Assembly: GCF_009905375.1 (NCBI RefSeq) | Contig: NC_133657.1 | Location: 3,162,001-3,226,000, forward strand | Length of the DNA: 64,000 nucleotides | Direction of reading: 5' to 3' | From: Apium graveolens | Lineage: Eukaryota > Streptophyta > Magnoliopsida > Apiales > Apiaceae | Shown here: one piece after another, positions 37,382-48,304 of the stretch | How positions within the stretch are numbered: position 1 is the first letter of the stretch | Layout of the letters: every line of letters starts with the position of its first letter | Made by a program: the position numbers and the translations under genes | The notes under the pieces: generated by a model | The model's input: the letters and a program-made list of their open reading frames with translations, nothing else | Databases searched by the model: none | Told to the model about the DNA's origin: nothing

Positions 37382-39435
37382 ATATACTCGGGAACATCCA
37401 CTCCCGGTTTTAGAAAATGTTCACCTTTGGGTCCCCTATACTAAGGGTATACGCAACTACTGCTTATCTCTAGCATAGGTATTATGCAACTATAAGCATT
37501 TGAATCAACAATTAGATATCAAGATTACGAAACAAGAATGCATATATACCATATCAACATGCTCCAATATATCGCAAGATTTGCTAATAACAATCATGCA
37601 CTTATCACAAGATAATGCATATACATATATACATCACAACAACAGTATAACGGGTAGAAAACTTGCCTGAGTGCTCCGGGGTAGACTTAAGCTTAGAGTG
37701 GGTCCAGTAACCTATGAACAACAACATAAGCCGGAATTAAACCACGGTCGCTTAAGAAACTAGACTTTATCCACTTAGACCCTAACATTCGCTTATACGC
37801 TTAACGATTTGCGTTAATCGTTCGCACACCCTCGGCTCCACCAATTTTAATAAATTAATCGTTACGAATTTTAAGGCGAATATTTCGCGAGTACTTTACC
37901 AACTTCCTAATCCACCTTACATAATTGTTTCATAATCCAATTAGTCTTTTAGGGGACTTAAACAAGGTCTCAAAGTAAAGCGAGGGGTAAAGATTCGTTC
38001 GCGAAATGCCGTTACTTAAAACAATCGTTTCTCCTAAACCGTACATCGGAACCAAGCAATCCACATATCAAAACGAAGCTTACGACACGCTCTAGCTAAA
38101 ATTGGCAATGTTACAGATTGTTTGTTGAGTTTGTTTCCTGAACACTAAGAACAACAGTTAAATAAAAATTGGCATTACGACGGCTATGTTTACGCGATTA
38201 CCAATGTTTAAACTACTCCAATTAACCACCAACCAACTCATAACCATCAATACAACAAAACTTCACCTAAACCATAACACATCAGTCCATAACCTCCAAG
38301 TTTTTCAACTCAAACAACCACAATCAAGACTATGAACTATAATCAAGCTTCAATTACCAAAACACTTCCAAATCAAACCAAACTACTAATAATCACAATC
38401 CATGCTTCTCATTTCACAAAACCAACCATTAAACTTAATACCAAATAAATTAAAGGCTAGGGTTTGAAGTTTATACTTTTCTTGGGAGGTGTTAAGTTGC
38501 TAGGAAGCCTTAGGGAGCCTCCTACAAGCTTGATCTTTCCAAAGAAATCAAGAACACAAAGTTAGGCTTTGAAGTTTCTAAAAGTCCGATTGAAAGAACT
38601 GTAAAAATGAGGGTCTTACCTTGCTTATTTGGAAAAGACTTGTGAACAAGAGTTGTAGGCCATCTCAATACCTTTCCAACGAGCTATAGAACACAACATT
38701 TGAGTGAGAAATGAAGGAGATACGGTAGTTTTAATGTGCCTGCTCTGTTTTGGCCGAGAGCAATGGAAATGGGGGAGGAAATGCTTTTGCTTTCTTGTGT
38801 TGGTGGAATAATGTGGTGGATAATGATGGGTTGTCTTGATATTTTGCTAGGTTAATAATAAACAAAGGAGTTAGTGGAAGATGATCTCACCATTTGCCAT
38901 GTGTTGGTGATTTGTGGTGAGATGAGATCATCCCTAGTTAACTATATAATTAACTAGCCATTCCTTCCTAACTATCACTTGATTTCTTGTTTGATCAACC
39001 ATCCACTTGCCTTGCCACTTGCCAAGGTATTTACAAGAGTCGTTATTCATTTCTTTGTCCGGTTATCACTCAATCTCGTTGATCGTTTGGTTAAATACCT
39101 TAATGGTTTTATTGATAAAATCTTCTTGGTATTTGTAATACCTAAATTAATTCTCCTTTATAATTCTTGAATTTAAAGTCCTTCATCTTAATATCAATTT
39201 CTTAAATCCCTTAATGTCTGGTGGAAATCTCGGGGAAAAATAAAAGTGCTCGTTTCCGAAATTCGACGGCTTTTACATACACTTATTTTCTTTATGGAAT
39301 ACTAATACGATCTTAGAATTTCCATAACAGTACTCCTATATATCATGGTCTGATAATTTTTCTTAATCAGCATAATCAGCAAAATCACTATTCATAAGGG
39401 TTTCAAAAAAAATTCCAAAAATTGGGGTTATTACA
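35362..39435 (-). repeat. Element E 5' LTR (4074 bp)
   Basis: Right-hand copy of the LTR pair, ending TTGGGGTTATTACA. It matches 25715-29789 base for base apart from about 50 changes, including small length changes in the TA tracts (about 37345-37383). Confidence 0.93.
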
Positions 39436-39440
39436 GTTCC

Positions 39441-40399
39441 CCCATCATACTCATTTCATTTTCACTCTGCATAAGCTTGGAGAATCTTTGGCACAGCTTC
39501 TCATTAGTAGATCCAAAGATGATATCGTCCACATAGATCTGAACTAGTATCATATCTTCACCATATTTCTTGTAGAAGAGTGTCTTGTCTATGGTTCCTC
39601 TAGTAAAACCATGCTTTAATAAAAAATCTGACAGTGTGTCATACCAAGCTCTAGGTGCCTGTTTTAGTCCATATAAAGCCTTGAGTAACTTATATACAAA
39701 ATTTGGAAATTTTGGATCCTTAAAGCCAGGAGGTTGTTGCACATAAACTTCTTCTTCTAACTCACCATTCAGAAAGGCACTTTTGACATCCATTTGATAC
39801 ACTTTAAAATTTGAATGTGCAGCAAATGCTAGAAAAATTCTTATAGCTTCATGTCTTACAACGGGAGCAAAAGTTTCATCATAATCAATTCCTTCTTCTT
39901 GTGAGTAGCCTTTTACAACCAACCTTGCTTTGTTTCTGGTAACTATACCATTTTCATCCATTTTGTTCTTGAACACCCATTTTGTTCCAATAATGCTTCT
40001 GTTCTTTGGTGTAGGAACTAACTTCCAGACTTTGCTCCTTTTAAACTGATTTAGCTCTTCCTGCATGGCAGATATCCAGTCAGGATCCAGTAGAGCTTCA
40101 TCAATTTTCTTAGGCTCCACTTGAGATAGAAAACATGCATGTAGGCACTCATTAGCTTTTGCACTCCTAGTCCTCACACCAGCAGTAGGATCACCAATAA
40201 TTTCTTCTCTGGGGTGACTTCTATCCCACTTTCTTGTGTGAGTGTGTTGACTTGTGCCTTCATCATTTTCTTCATTATTAGTGTGACTGGTAGATCCTTC
40301 TTCTCTTTCTCCCCCTGAGTTTGTGCCATCAACTTCAGGTGTTTGAGATGAGCTTCCATTCTCATGATTTTCCTGTTCGGTAGACTCTTCATTCATCAT
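39441..40399 (-). pseudogene. Element C reverse transcriptase
   Basis: A 322-codon minus-strand frame begins with an acidic linker and contains the Copia RT landmarks: [61 protein letters not shown] and the catalytic [12 protein letters not shown]. It is cut at its 3' end by insertion E, immediately after the MSMMGEL motif, and resumes at 25709. The frame itself is open, so this domain was intact until E inserted. Confidence 0.9.
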
Positions 40400-41382
40400 T
40401 TATTGTGCAATACCTTCATCTTCTTCATCAGAATCACTATCAATGTTGAGGTTTTCAAATGCAAGGGCTTCAGCTTCATTGTCATCAAGGAATTCCAAGC
40501 CTGGACACTTGTCATCATCAAAGGTCACATCTATGCTTTCCATGATCTTCTTTTGATCAATCACATAGACCTTGTAGGCTATTCTTTCCAGTGAATATCC
40601 AAGAAAAATTGCTTCAAAGACCTTTGAGTCAAATTTTCCCACATATTCAGAATTGTCTTTCAAAATGTAACACTTGCTTCCAAACACATGAAAATGCTTT
40701 ACAGTAGGCTTACTCTTGGACATGATTGAGTAGGGTGACTTGCCATGTGCCTTGTTAATGAGATATATGTTCTATGTATAACATGCAGTGTTGACAGCCT
40801 CTTCCCAGAAACTTGTTGGCAACTTGGCATCTTGCAGCATTGTTCTAGCAGCTTCAACCAATGTCCTGTTCTTTCTTTCAACTACTCCATTTTGTTGAGG
40901 TGTCCTGGCAGCTGAGAATTCTTGAACAATGTCTTTGCCTTTGCAGAATTCACTTAATATAGCATTTCTGAATTCTGTTCCATTGTCACTTCTCAGTCTT
41001 TTCACACAATTAAAATCTTCAGCCTGCTTTTCTATCTTCTTGATGTGCTCAATTATGATATGTGGAGTTTGATCTTTAGAGTTCATGAACTCTACCCAAG
41101 TGTATCTTGAGAAATCATCCACCATCACAAGTACATATCTGTTCCTTGAAATAGATAAGACATTTACTGGTCCAAACAAGTCCATGTGAATTAGTTGCAA
41201 GGGTGCACTAATAGAATCCACAGTTTTTAACTTGTGACTAGATCTTTTCATCTTTCCTTTCTGACAAGCTTCACAGACTTCAACTTGAGCAAATTCCAGC
41301 TTGGGCATGTCTCTCACTAACTCCTTTTTGACTAAGTTGTTAATTGCCTTGAAATTCAAGTGAGACAGCTTCTTATGCCATA
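40400..41382 (-). pseudogene. Element C integrase region
   Basis: The frame at 41359-40772 starts in the LSHLNFKAIN pre-integrase motif and shows CEACQKGKMKRSSH (zinc-binding part). The catalytic core follows: HMDLFGPV, MVDDFSRYTWV, RSDNGTEF, and TPQQNGVVERKNRTL with the DDE glutamate. A stop follows NTACYT. A second frame (40723-40400) continues with FHVFGSKCYI and an acidic tail leading into RT. One stop thus breaks an otherwise complete integrase. Element F interrupts its upstream edge at 41383-41387. Confidence 0.88.
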
Positions 41383-41387
41383 GCTTG

Positions 41388-42000
41388 TGTTAGATGTATT
41401 TATGATGTCATGTCTAATAGTAATTTGTGTTTAGTTTTCAGATCTTGACTAACAGGACAAATCAGGACTTAACTGAAAATCAGTACTTATACTGAAGTCA
41501 AAACTTAAGATATCAGAACTTAAGTTATCAGAACTTAAGATATCAGAAGATATTTATCAGGAGATAATATCAGGACTTAAGAAGACTTTCTGATAAGGAA
41601 GGCGGCTGATTGAAAGGAAAGAAGATCAAGACTAAAACAAGAAGAGATATGCATGGAGAAGAATTCTATGAAGAATAGAAGACTTGGAAGAAAAGATAAC
41701 TAGTTGATATATTTTAGGATACAGAATCATATTCGATATCAATTAGAAGATTATCTTGTAACTGTGTAGTATATAAACACAGCATAGGGTTTACACTATA
41801 AGTGTTATCTTAATCGAGAATATTATTCATTGTAACCCTAGTAGCTCTCATGATATTGTTCATCACTGAGAGAGAACGGTTCCATTGCAATACTATTTTA
41901 TTAATAAGATTATTTTGTGTTTCATACTTGTGTTCTTAATTTGATTTGATTGTAGTGTACACTGTATTCAACCCCCTTCTACAGTGTGTGTGACCTAACA
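41388..42000 (+). repeat. Element F 5' LTR (613 bp)
   Basis: TGTTAGATGTATTTATG to GTGTGTGACCTAACA. It carries three spaced copies of tatcagaacttaag-like sequence (about 41512-41548) and a TATA box TATATAAA at 41770-41777. Confidence 0.94.
41770..41777 (+). promoter_or_regulatory. TATA box in element F LTR
   Basis: TATATAAA in the context gtagtatataaacaca, about 230 bp before the LTR end. It is conserved in the 3' LTR. Confidence 0.6.
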
Positions 42001-42002
42001 AG

Positions 42003-42014
42003 TGGTATCAGAGC
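42003..42014 (+). other. Element F primer-binding site (tRNA-Met type)
   Basis: TGGTATCAGAGC begins two bases after the 5' LTR end. Confidence 0.9.
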
Positions 42015-42056
42015 CTATCTGTTAACACATATACAGTTTAAGATCCAAATACAATC

Positions 42057-44403
42057 ATGTCTGAAGAAGCAGAAAATCCAATCAAGCCCGCCAAACTGAA
42101 GAAACTCCAAAGACTCAAATCCATAGTCGATATGAGACTATTAGGGTTCCCATACTGAGACCTTCTGAGTATCCCATATGGAAAGTGAGGATGACTATGT
42201 TTCTGGAAGCCACAGATCTAGAATACCTTGACAGAATTAATGAAGGACCACATAAGCCAACCAAGCTCTCTGTTGTAGTTGCAGATCAGCCAGCTAAGGT
42301 CGTAGGAGAAAAGTGAGTATACAACTGAAGATATCTCATCTATTGCCAAGGATGCAAAGGTAAGGCATTTGCTGCATAGTGCCATTGATAATGTCATGTC
42401 AAACAGGGTAATCAACTGCAAGACTGCAAAGGAGGTATGGGATGCCTTGGAGACAAGATGCCAGGGAATTGATGCAATTAAGAAGAACAGGAAGACTATA
42501 CTCACTCAAGAGTATGAGTACTTTGACTCAAAACCTGATGAGTCATTAACTGGCTTATATGACAGATTCGTCAAACTCTTGAATGATTCATCACTGGTGG
42601 ATAAGGAATATGATCTTGAAGATACTAATCTTAAATTCCTTTTAGCTCTTCCTGAAAGTTGGGATTTGAAGGCAACTACTATAAGAGACAACTATGCTCT
42701 TGATGAAACTACTCTTGATGAAATTTATGGTATGCTCAAGACTCATGAACTTGAGATGGATCAAAGAAGCAAGAGATATGGGAGAAATTCAAGGACAATT
42801 GCTCTTAAAGCATAGGAGGAATCCCCCAAAATGGTTGTCTCAAAGAAAGGCAAAGGAAAGGCTCTGATCACAAAGTCTGATACTGAGTCATCAAGTTCTG
42901 ATGATGATGAGTATTCAGAAACTGAAAGTCTATCTGAGATGGATGCTGATGAAAAGATGATGAAATTGTGTGCTCTTATGGTGAAGGGTATCACAAAGAT
43001 AGCCTACAGGAAATTTAGAAGGAGAAAGAAGTTTTCAAGGAAAAGTTGAAGTTCTGATAAGAAGGGCTTCAGAAAATCTGAAGACAAAGGAGTAAAGTCT
43101 GATAGAGGAGATTACTCAAATGTCACATGCTACAACTGTGGTGAGAAAGGCCACATATCTCCTGATTGCAAGAAAGGAAAAGTGACAAAGGCAAGACACT
43201 TGTCACAAAGAAGAAAAGCTGGACAGACACTTCAGATTCTGAAGATGAGGGAACTATGCCTTGATGGCAAATGCTGATAGAAGTTCTGATGCTGCTGAGT
43301 TAAAGGTACCTAAAACAACTTATGCTTTTCATACTGATAATATTGCTGAGTTGAGATCTTATCTTAAAACCATGTTCATTAGCTATAGAGATCAGACTTT
43401 AATATGTGATAGGTTAACTTCTGAAAATCTGGCTTTTAAGAAAAGGAATGATTATTTAGAAAATGAGTTAGTTATGTTCCATCAAACTCAGAAGGATAGA
43501 GATGATGCTTTATATGTTAGAGATGAAGTGTTAAAATTGAATCAATCTCTAAAAACTGAGTTAGAAAAGGAAAGAGAGATTATCAGGACTTGGACTAACT
43601 CTGGTAGAGCAACTCAGGATATACTAAGTAGTGGAAACTGGAAAGAGGGCTTAGGTTATGGAGATTACAAAAGTGAAAAAGGAACTGAACAAATTAAGCC
43701 AACTGTTGTTAAGCAAACTGTTAAGCCATAGGTAAATCCTGTTAAGTTTGTAGCTAAAACTGTAAAGTCTGATTCTGAAAAGATGAAAAATACCGAGGCA
43801 GAAGTTAAGGCAGATTTAACTTCTGACAAATTGAAACAGGATAAGCAAATTGAAGTTAACATAGGCTTAATGACGAAGAAGCAGCTTAAGTATAAGCTGA
43901 AAGAGATTAAGAATGTAAACAAGGTAAAGCCACCTAGGAAAAATAGGAATGGAAAGGAAGATGTGAATAAAGGCAATAATTTTATGTCTGTTCCTAATGC
44001 TCCTAGAAAGAAATGCTATAACTGTGGAAATTCTAACCATGTGGCTTCTTTTTGCAGGAAGAATAAGAATATAAACTCCTTACCTTCTAAGTCAGGAGTT
44101 AAGAGTCAGTCTGTTAGGTTTAAGCCACAAAATCCTTGTTTTCATTGTGGTAGTTTATGGCATTTCATTAATACTTGTAAGGAATATCATAGTTTGTACT
44201 ATGATTATTATCAAATAAAACCTTCTTTGAAGAAAGTTGCTTTAATTCCTTCTAGTGTAAGTTCTGATGCAAAGTCTGATACTATAAATTCTGATAAGAA
44301 AAATGTTAACATAAACTCTGATGTAAAATCCGCTGCAAATGTTAACAAACTTAATAAGGCCAAAGGATCCAAGCAAGTCTGGGTCCTTAAAACTAATCAT
44401 TAG
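42057..44403 (+). pseudogene. Element F gag (broken)
   Basis: The first ATG after the primer-binding site is at 42057 (MSEEAENPIKPAKLKK). A 148-codon frame (42369-42815) is the Copia gag/UBN2 domain, with NCKTAKEVWDALE and LKFLLALPESWDLK. Next come an acidic Ser/Asp tract (42880-42960) and a zinc knuckle CYNCGEKGHISPDC near 43125. A coiled-coil frame follows (43261-43731, LENELVMFHQTQK). A last frame (43783-44403) has two more CCHC boxes, CYNCGNSNHVASFC and CFHCGSLWHFINTC. Several stops and shifts separate these parts. Long gag with a coiled coil and multiple knuckles is typical of Sireviruses. Confidence 0.87.
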
Positions 44404-44415
44404 TGGTCTTTGTGA

Positions 44416-44740
44416 TTGCAGGGCAACAGAAAAAACATCCTAGTTCTGGATAGTGGATGTTCAGGATATATGACTGGAAATAAAGCCCTGCTATCAGACT
44501 TTGTGGAGAAAGTTGGCCCAGGAGTTTCTAATGGAGATGACAACATGGGAAAAACTCTGGGATATAGCAATATCAATCTTGGGAATATCATCATTGAAGA
44601 AGTAGCTCTAGTCTCAGGACTTAAACACAATCTGCTTAGTGTGAGTCAAATCTGTGACAGAGGTTATCATGTGGATTTTTTTGAAGAACACTGTGAAGTT
44701 GTAAGCAAATCTACAGGAAAAGTTGTTCTGAAATGATACA
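44416..44740 (+). pseudogene. Element F aspartic protease
   Basis: A 106-codon frame with VLDSGCSGYMTGNK, the retropepsin active-site Asp-Ser-Gly in Copia form, and the conserved GLKHNLLSVSQICDRGYHV tail. It ends at a stop where GAG-pre-integrase should continue. Confidence 0.88.
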
Positions 44741-45860
44741 GGCATGGTAACATTTATGAAGCCAAACTTTCAACAAATTCTGATGGTTCTGCAATCTGTC
44801 TGTTAAGCAGAGCATCAATTGAAGAAAGCTGGGATTGGCACAAAAACTCTCTCATTTTAATTTTAACAATATAAATGAACTAGTCAAGAAAGATCTTGTG
44901 AGAGGACTGCCAAAATCAATATTTGCTCCTGATGGCCTTTGTGATTCATGTCAAAAGGCAAAATAAAGAAAATCTTCATTCAAGAGCAAGACTGAATCTT
45001 CAATTCTTGAGCCTTATCACCTACTACATGTTGATCTATTTGGTCCAGTGAATGTCATGTCTATTGCAAAGAAGAAATATGCTATGGTCATAGTAGATGA
45101 GTTTACCAGATACACACGGGTGTATTTCTTGCACACAAAAAGTGAAACTGCATCTATCTTGATTGATCATGTCAAACAACTGGATAAATTGGTCAAAGAC
45201 TCTGTGAAAATTATAAGAAGTGATAATGGCACTAAGTTCAAGAATTTGATCATGGAAGAGTTCTGCAAAGACCATGGAATAAAACAGGAATTCTCTGCTC
45301 CTGGAACTCCACAGCTAAATGGAGTTGTTGAAAGAAAGAATAGAACTCTTATTGAAGCTGCACGAACTATGCTTGACGAAGCAAAGTTACCAACCTACTT
45401 TTGGGCTGAAACTGTGTAGAGTGCTTGTTTTACTCAGAATGCAACACTTATCAACAAGCATGAAAAGACACCATATGAGATAGTGAAGAAAAAGAAGCCA
45501 AATCTGAAGTATTTTCATGTATTTGGATGCAAGTGTTTTGTTCTTAAGACTCATCCTGAATAGCTATCCAAATTTGATCTAAAAGCTGATGAAGGAATTT
45601 TTGTTGGAAATCCACTTTCCACAAAAGCTTTCAGAGTCTATAATTTAAGAACAAGAGTTGTCATGGAATCTATCAATGTCTCTTTTGATGATAAGAAGAT
45701 TACTGGACTTGAAGATTTTAATGATCATGATCAGCTGAGATTTGAGAATGAAGTTTTAATTCTGATTCTGTAAATTCTGATAGTCTAAATCCTGATACTG
45801 CAAATTCTGATGGGTTAAACTCTGATGTTATTGAAACTGTGGTGACTAAGCCAAAGGAAA
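44741..45860 (+). pseudogene. Element F integrase
   Basis: The core frame (45048-45419) shows MVIVDEFTRYTRVYFLHTKS, IIRSDNGTKF and GTPQLNGVVERKNRTLIEAA, so all three DDE acidic residues are present. Upstream sequence is frame-shifted but the LFGPVN motif is readable. A stop (tag at 45418) replaces the residue after WAETV, and another breaks the FGCKCF/KTHPE region. A final stretch up to 45860 repeats SD and NSD dipeptides, the linker to RT. Confidence 0.87.
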
Positions 45861-47100
45861 ATGCACACGTGCAGGGGTGAAGATCCAACCACATCTCAAG
45901 AAGCATCAGAATCTAGAACAGGCTCTTCAAGTTCTGATTCATCAAGTTCTGATGGGCCAAGTTCTGATAATTCTGGAAACTCAAATTCTGAAGGATCCAA
46001 CTCAGAGAGCATAATTTCAGGGGGAGCATCAGAAGATGTTGATGGAGATAACATGGATCATGGGGGAGCATCCAGTTCTAGAGATCATCTTCCATCTGCA
46101 AGGAAGTGGACTAAAGTACATACACCTGACTTGATTATTGGAAATCCTGAAGCAGGTGTTAGAACTAGAACAGTAATATCAAATGAATGTCTCTATCATT
46201 CTTTTCTTTCTCAGACTAAACCAAAGAAAGTGGAAGAAGCTCTTCAAGATACTGATTGGGTCCAAGCAATGCAGGAAGAGTTAAACGAATTTGAAAAAAA
46301 TAAAGTCTGGACCCTAGTGCCAAGACCAAAGAACAGATCAGTTGTTGGTACAAAATGGGTGTTCAGAAACAAAACTGATAGTGATGACATAATTACAAGG
46401 AATAAAATAAGGCTAGTTGTAAAAGGATATTTTTAACATGAGGGAATTGATTATGATGAAACATTTGCACCAGTTTCAAGATTGGAAGCCATAAGGATAT
46501 TTTTGGCTTATGCTGCTCACAAAAAGTTTACAGTCTTTCAAATGGATGTAAAAAGTGCTTTTTTTAATGGAGAATTGGAAGAAGAATTATATGTTGAACA
46601 ACCTCCAGGTTTTGTAGATTCAAAATTTCCTAATCATGTCTACAGACTTGATAAAGAACTTTATGGCCTTAAGCAAGCTCCAAGAGTATGGTATGAGACA
46701 TTAGCTCAGTTTCTTCTGGAAAGTGGATTTAACAGAGGAACTATTGACAAAACTTTATTCTATCTCAACCATGGAAAGGACTTACTTTTGGTGCAGATAT
46801 ATGTTGATGATATCATTTTTGGTTCTACAAATGACAGACTTTGTAAAAGGTTTGCCAAGCTAATGCAGTCAAGATATCAAATGAGTATGATGGGAGAACT
46901 TAGCTATTTTCTGGGCCTTCAAGTCAAGCAGAATGAAGAAGGAACTTTTATTTTTCAATCTATGTACACCAAAAATTTGTTAAAGAAATTTGGAATGCAA
47001 GACTATTCAAGTGCATCCACTCCCGTGGCCACTGCAATAAAATTGGATAAGGATACTGGTGCATTAGTAGATATTACTGATTACAGAGGTTTCAGGTTCT
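45861..47100 (+). pseudogene. Element F reverse transcriptase, truncated
   Basis: Two frames, 45861-46436 and 46482-47108, are split by a single taa at 46435 where KGYSQ is expected. The first begins with a serine/aspartate-rich linker. The RT motifs are [41 protein letters not shown] and [13 protein letters not shown]. The homology ends exactly after DITDYRG, giving FRFFL and a stop, where element C continues with MIGSLLYL. The RT C-terminus and all of RNase H are absent. Confidence 0.9.
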
Positions 47101-48304
47101 TTCTCTAAATCTGCTTAGTTTATGTTCTGATACATCAGACTTTATGATCAGTATTTACAGATATTACTTTCTTTATGTAATCTGTGTTTAAATTGAAATT
47201 TACTTAAGTGTTGCTTGTTGTCTGATGCGTAATTCTAAACTCTGATAGTGATATGAATATTTATGTGACAATTCCATCCAATGAGGATAACTGTGCTAGA
47301 TGCTGACCTAGTAGTCTCTAATATACTAAAGATCCCATGTTTGAAGTAATTGTTTATGTGGAAATCTTTTAACACAAGCAAATTCTGATATTGAGCTTGG
47401 TTAGGTTTACTTTGTGTATCTTATTACTAAGTCAAAAACTAGAATAATGTTTTTTTCTGTTAAGTTCTGATGTTGGTAAATCTTATGGATGTATTAAGTG
47501 CTGATAAACCTCACTTATCAAAAGAAAAAGAAAAGAAATAAATATCAGGTACTCCTTTAAGATCTAGAGAAAAATGTATGTGGAAGGGAAAACCCAAGTG
47601 CATTGCTTGTATTAAGCAATATGCATTAGAAAAGCAAAATAAAATTTTTTTGGTGAGTTTTCACATTCTCTGATTACTGGAGAAATACTCTGATAATAGC
47701 ATAAATTCTGATAGCAGTTGTGACTCACTTACACTGAGAAGCTACTGTGAAAAAGAATGTTAAAAGATGCATAAAATGAGCACAAAACAGTTGAGGTGGA
47801 CTCATGCATGAACTCATTCTATAGTAGACTTCAGACTAATGACAAATTTTAAGCAAAATTCTTAGTTATGCCTTATTTCTAAGATGTACTAAAGTGAATC
47901 AGACTTTACTCTTTATCTGATATTTAGCTTATAGCACACACTTACACTCCATATGAATGATGAAAATTCCTGTGGTGATAAATGTTGTTTTAGATGAACA
48001 GTTTAAGTGTCAGTTGCATAAATTCTGAGGACAAGTTCTGATGGAAGTTCTGATGATTAAGTTCTGAGGAAACCATATCAGTATTTGTGTGAAGAATTAC
48101 AGAAATAAACGTTCACTTTTTGAGTTAAGAAGCCATATTCTGATGACTTTTAAATTCTGATAATAATCAAGTTCTGATGCTGACGTGGCAGTATTTATTT
48201 CCTTGATTTATTTTTAAGTCAATACTTGAACAGTTACATTTTATCAACACTCAATCACTCATGCCAAGGTGAACAAAATTCAAGAAACTCTGATTTAGCA
48301 AGAC
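47101..48304 (+). other. Element F 3' spacer, rich in TTCTGAT words
   Basis: Non-coding 1.2 kb between the broken RT and the first 3' frame. The heptamer ttctgat (often aaattctgata or agttctgatg) recurs many times, as it does in the coding parts of this element. No RNase H sequence is found. Confidence 0.65.

Larger units (their letters stand above)
25715..39435 (-). mobile_element. Element E: chromoviral (Tekay/Del-type) Ty3/Gypsy with 4.07 kb LTRs, minus strand
   Basis: LTRs at 25715-29789 and 35362-39435 are nearly the same length (4075 and 4074 bp). They differ at about 50 positions by eye (about 1.2%). A perfect target duplication gttcc lies at 25710-25714 and 39436-39440. The minus-strand primer-binding site (35346-35357) and polypurine tract (29791-29802) give the orientation. 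The 5.57 kb interior holds only a gag start, RNase H pieces, degraded integrase and a chromodomain remnant, all interrupted by stops; gag body, protease and most of RT are missing. It is the youngest datable insertion in the window and must have been mobilised in trans. Confidence 0.92.
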
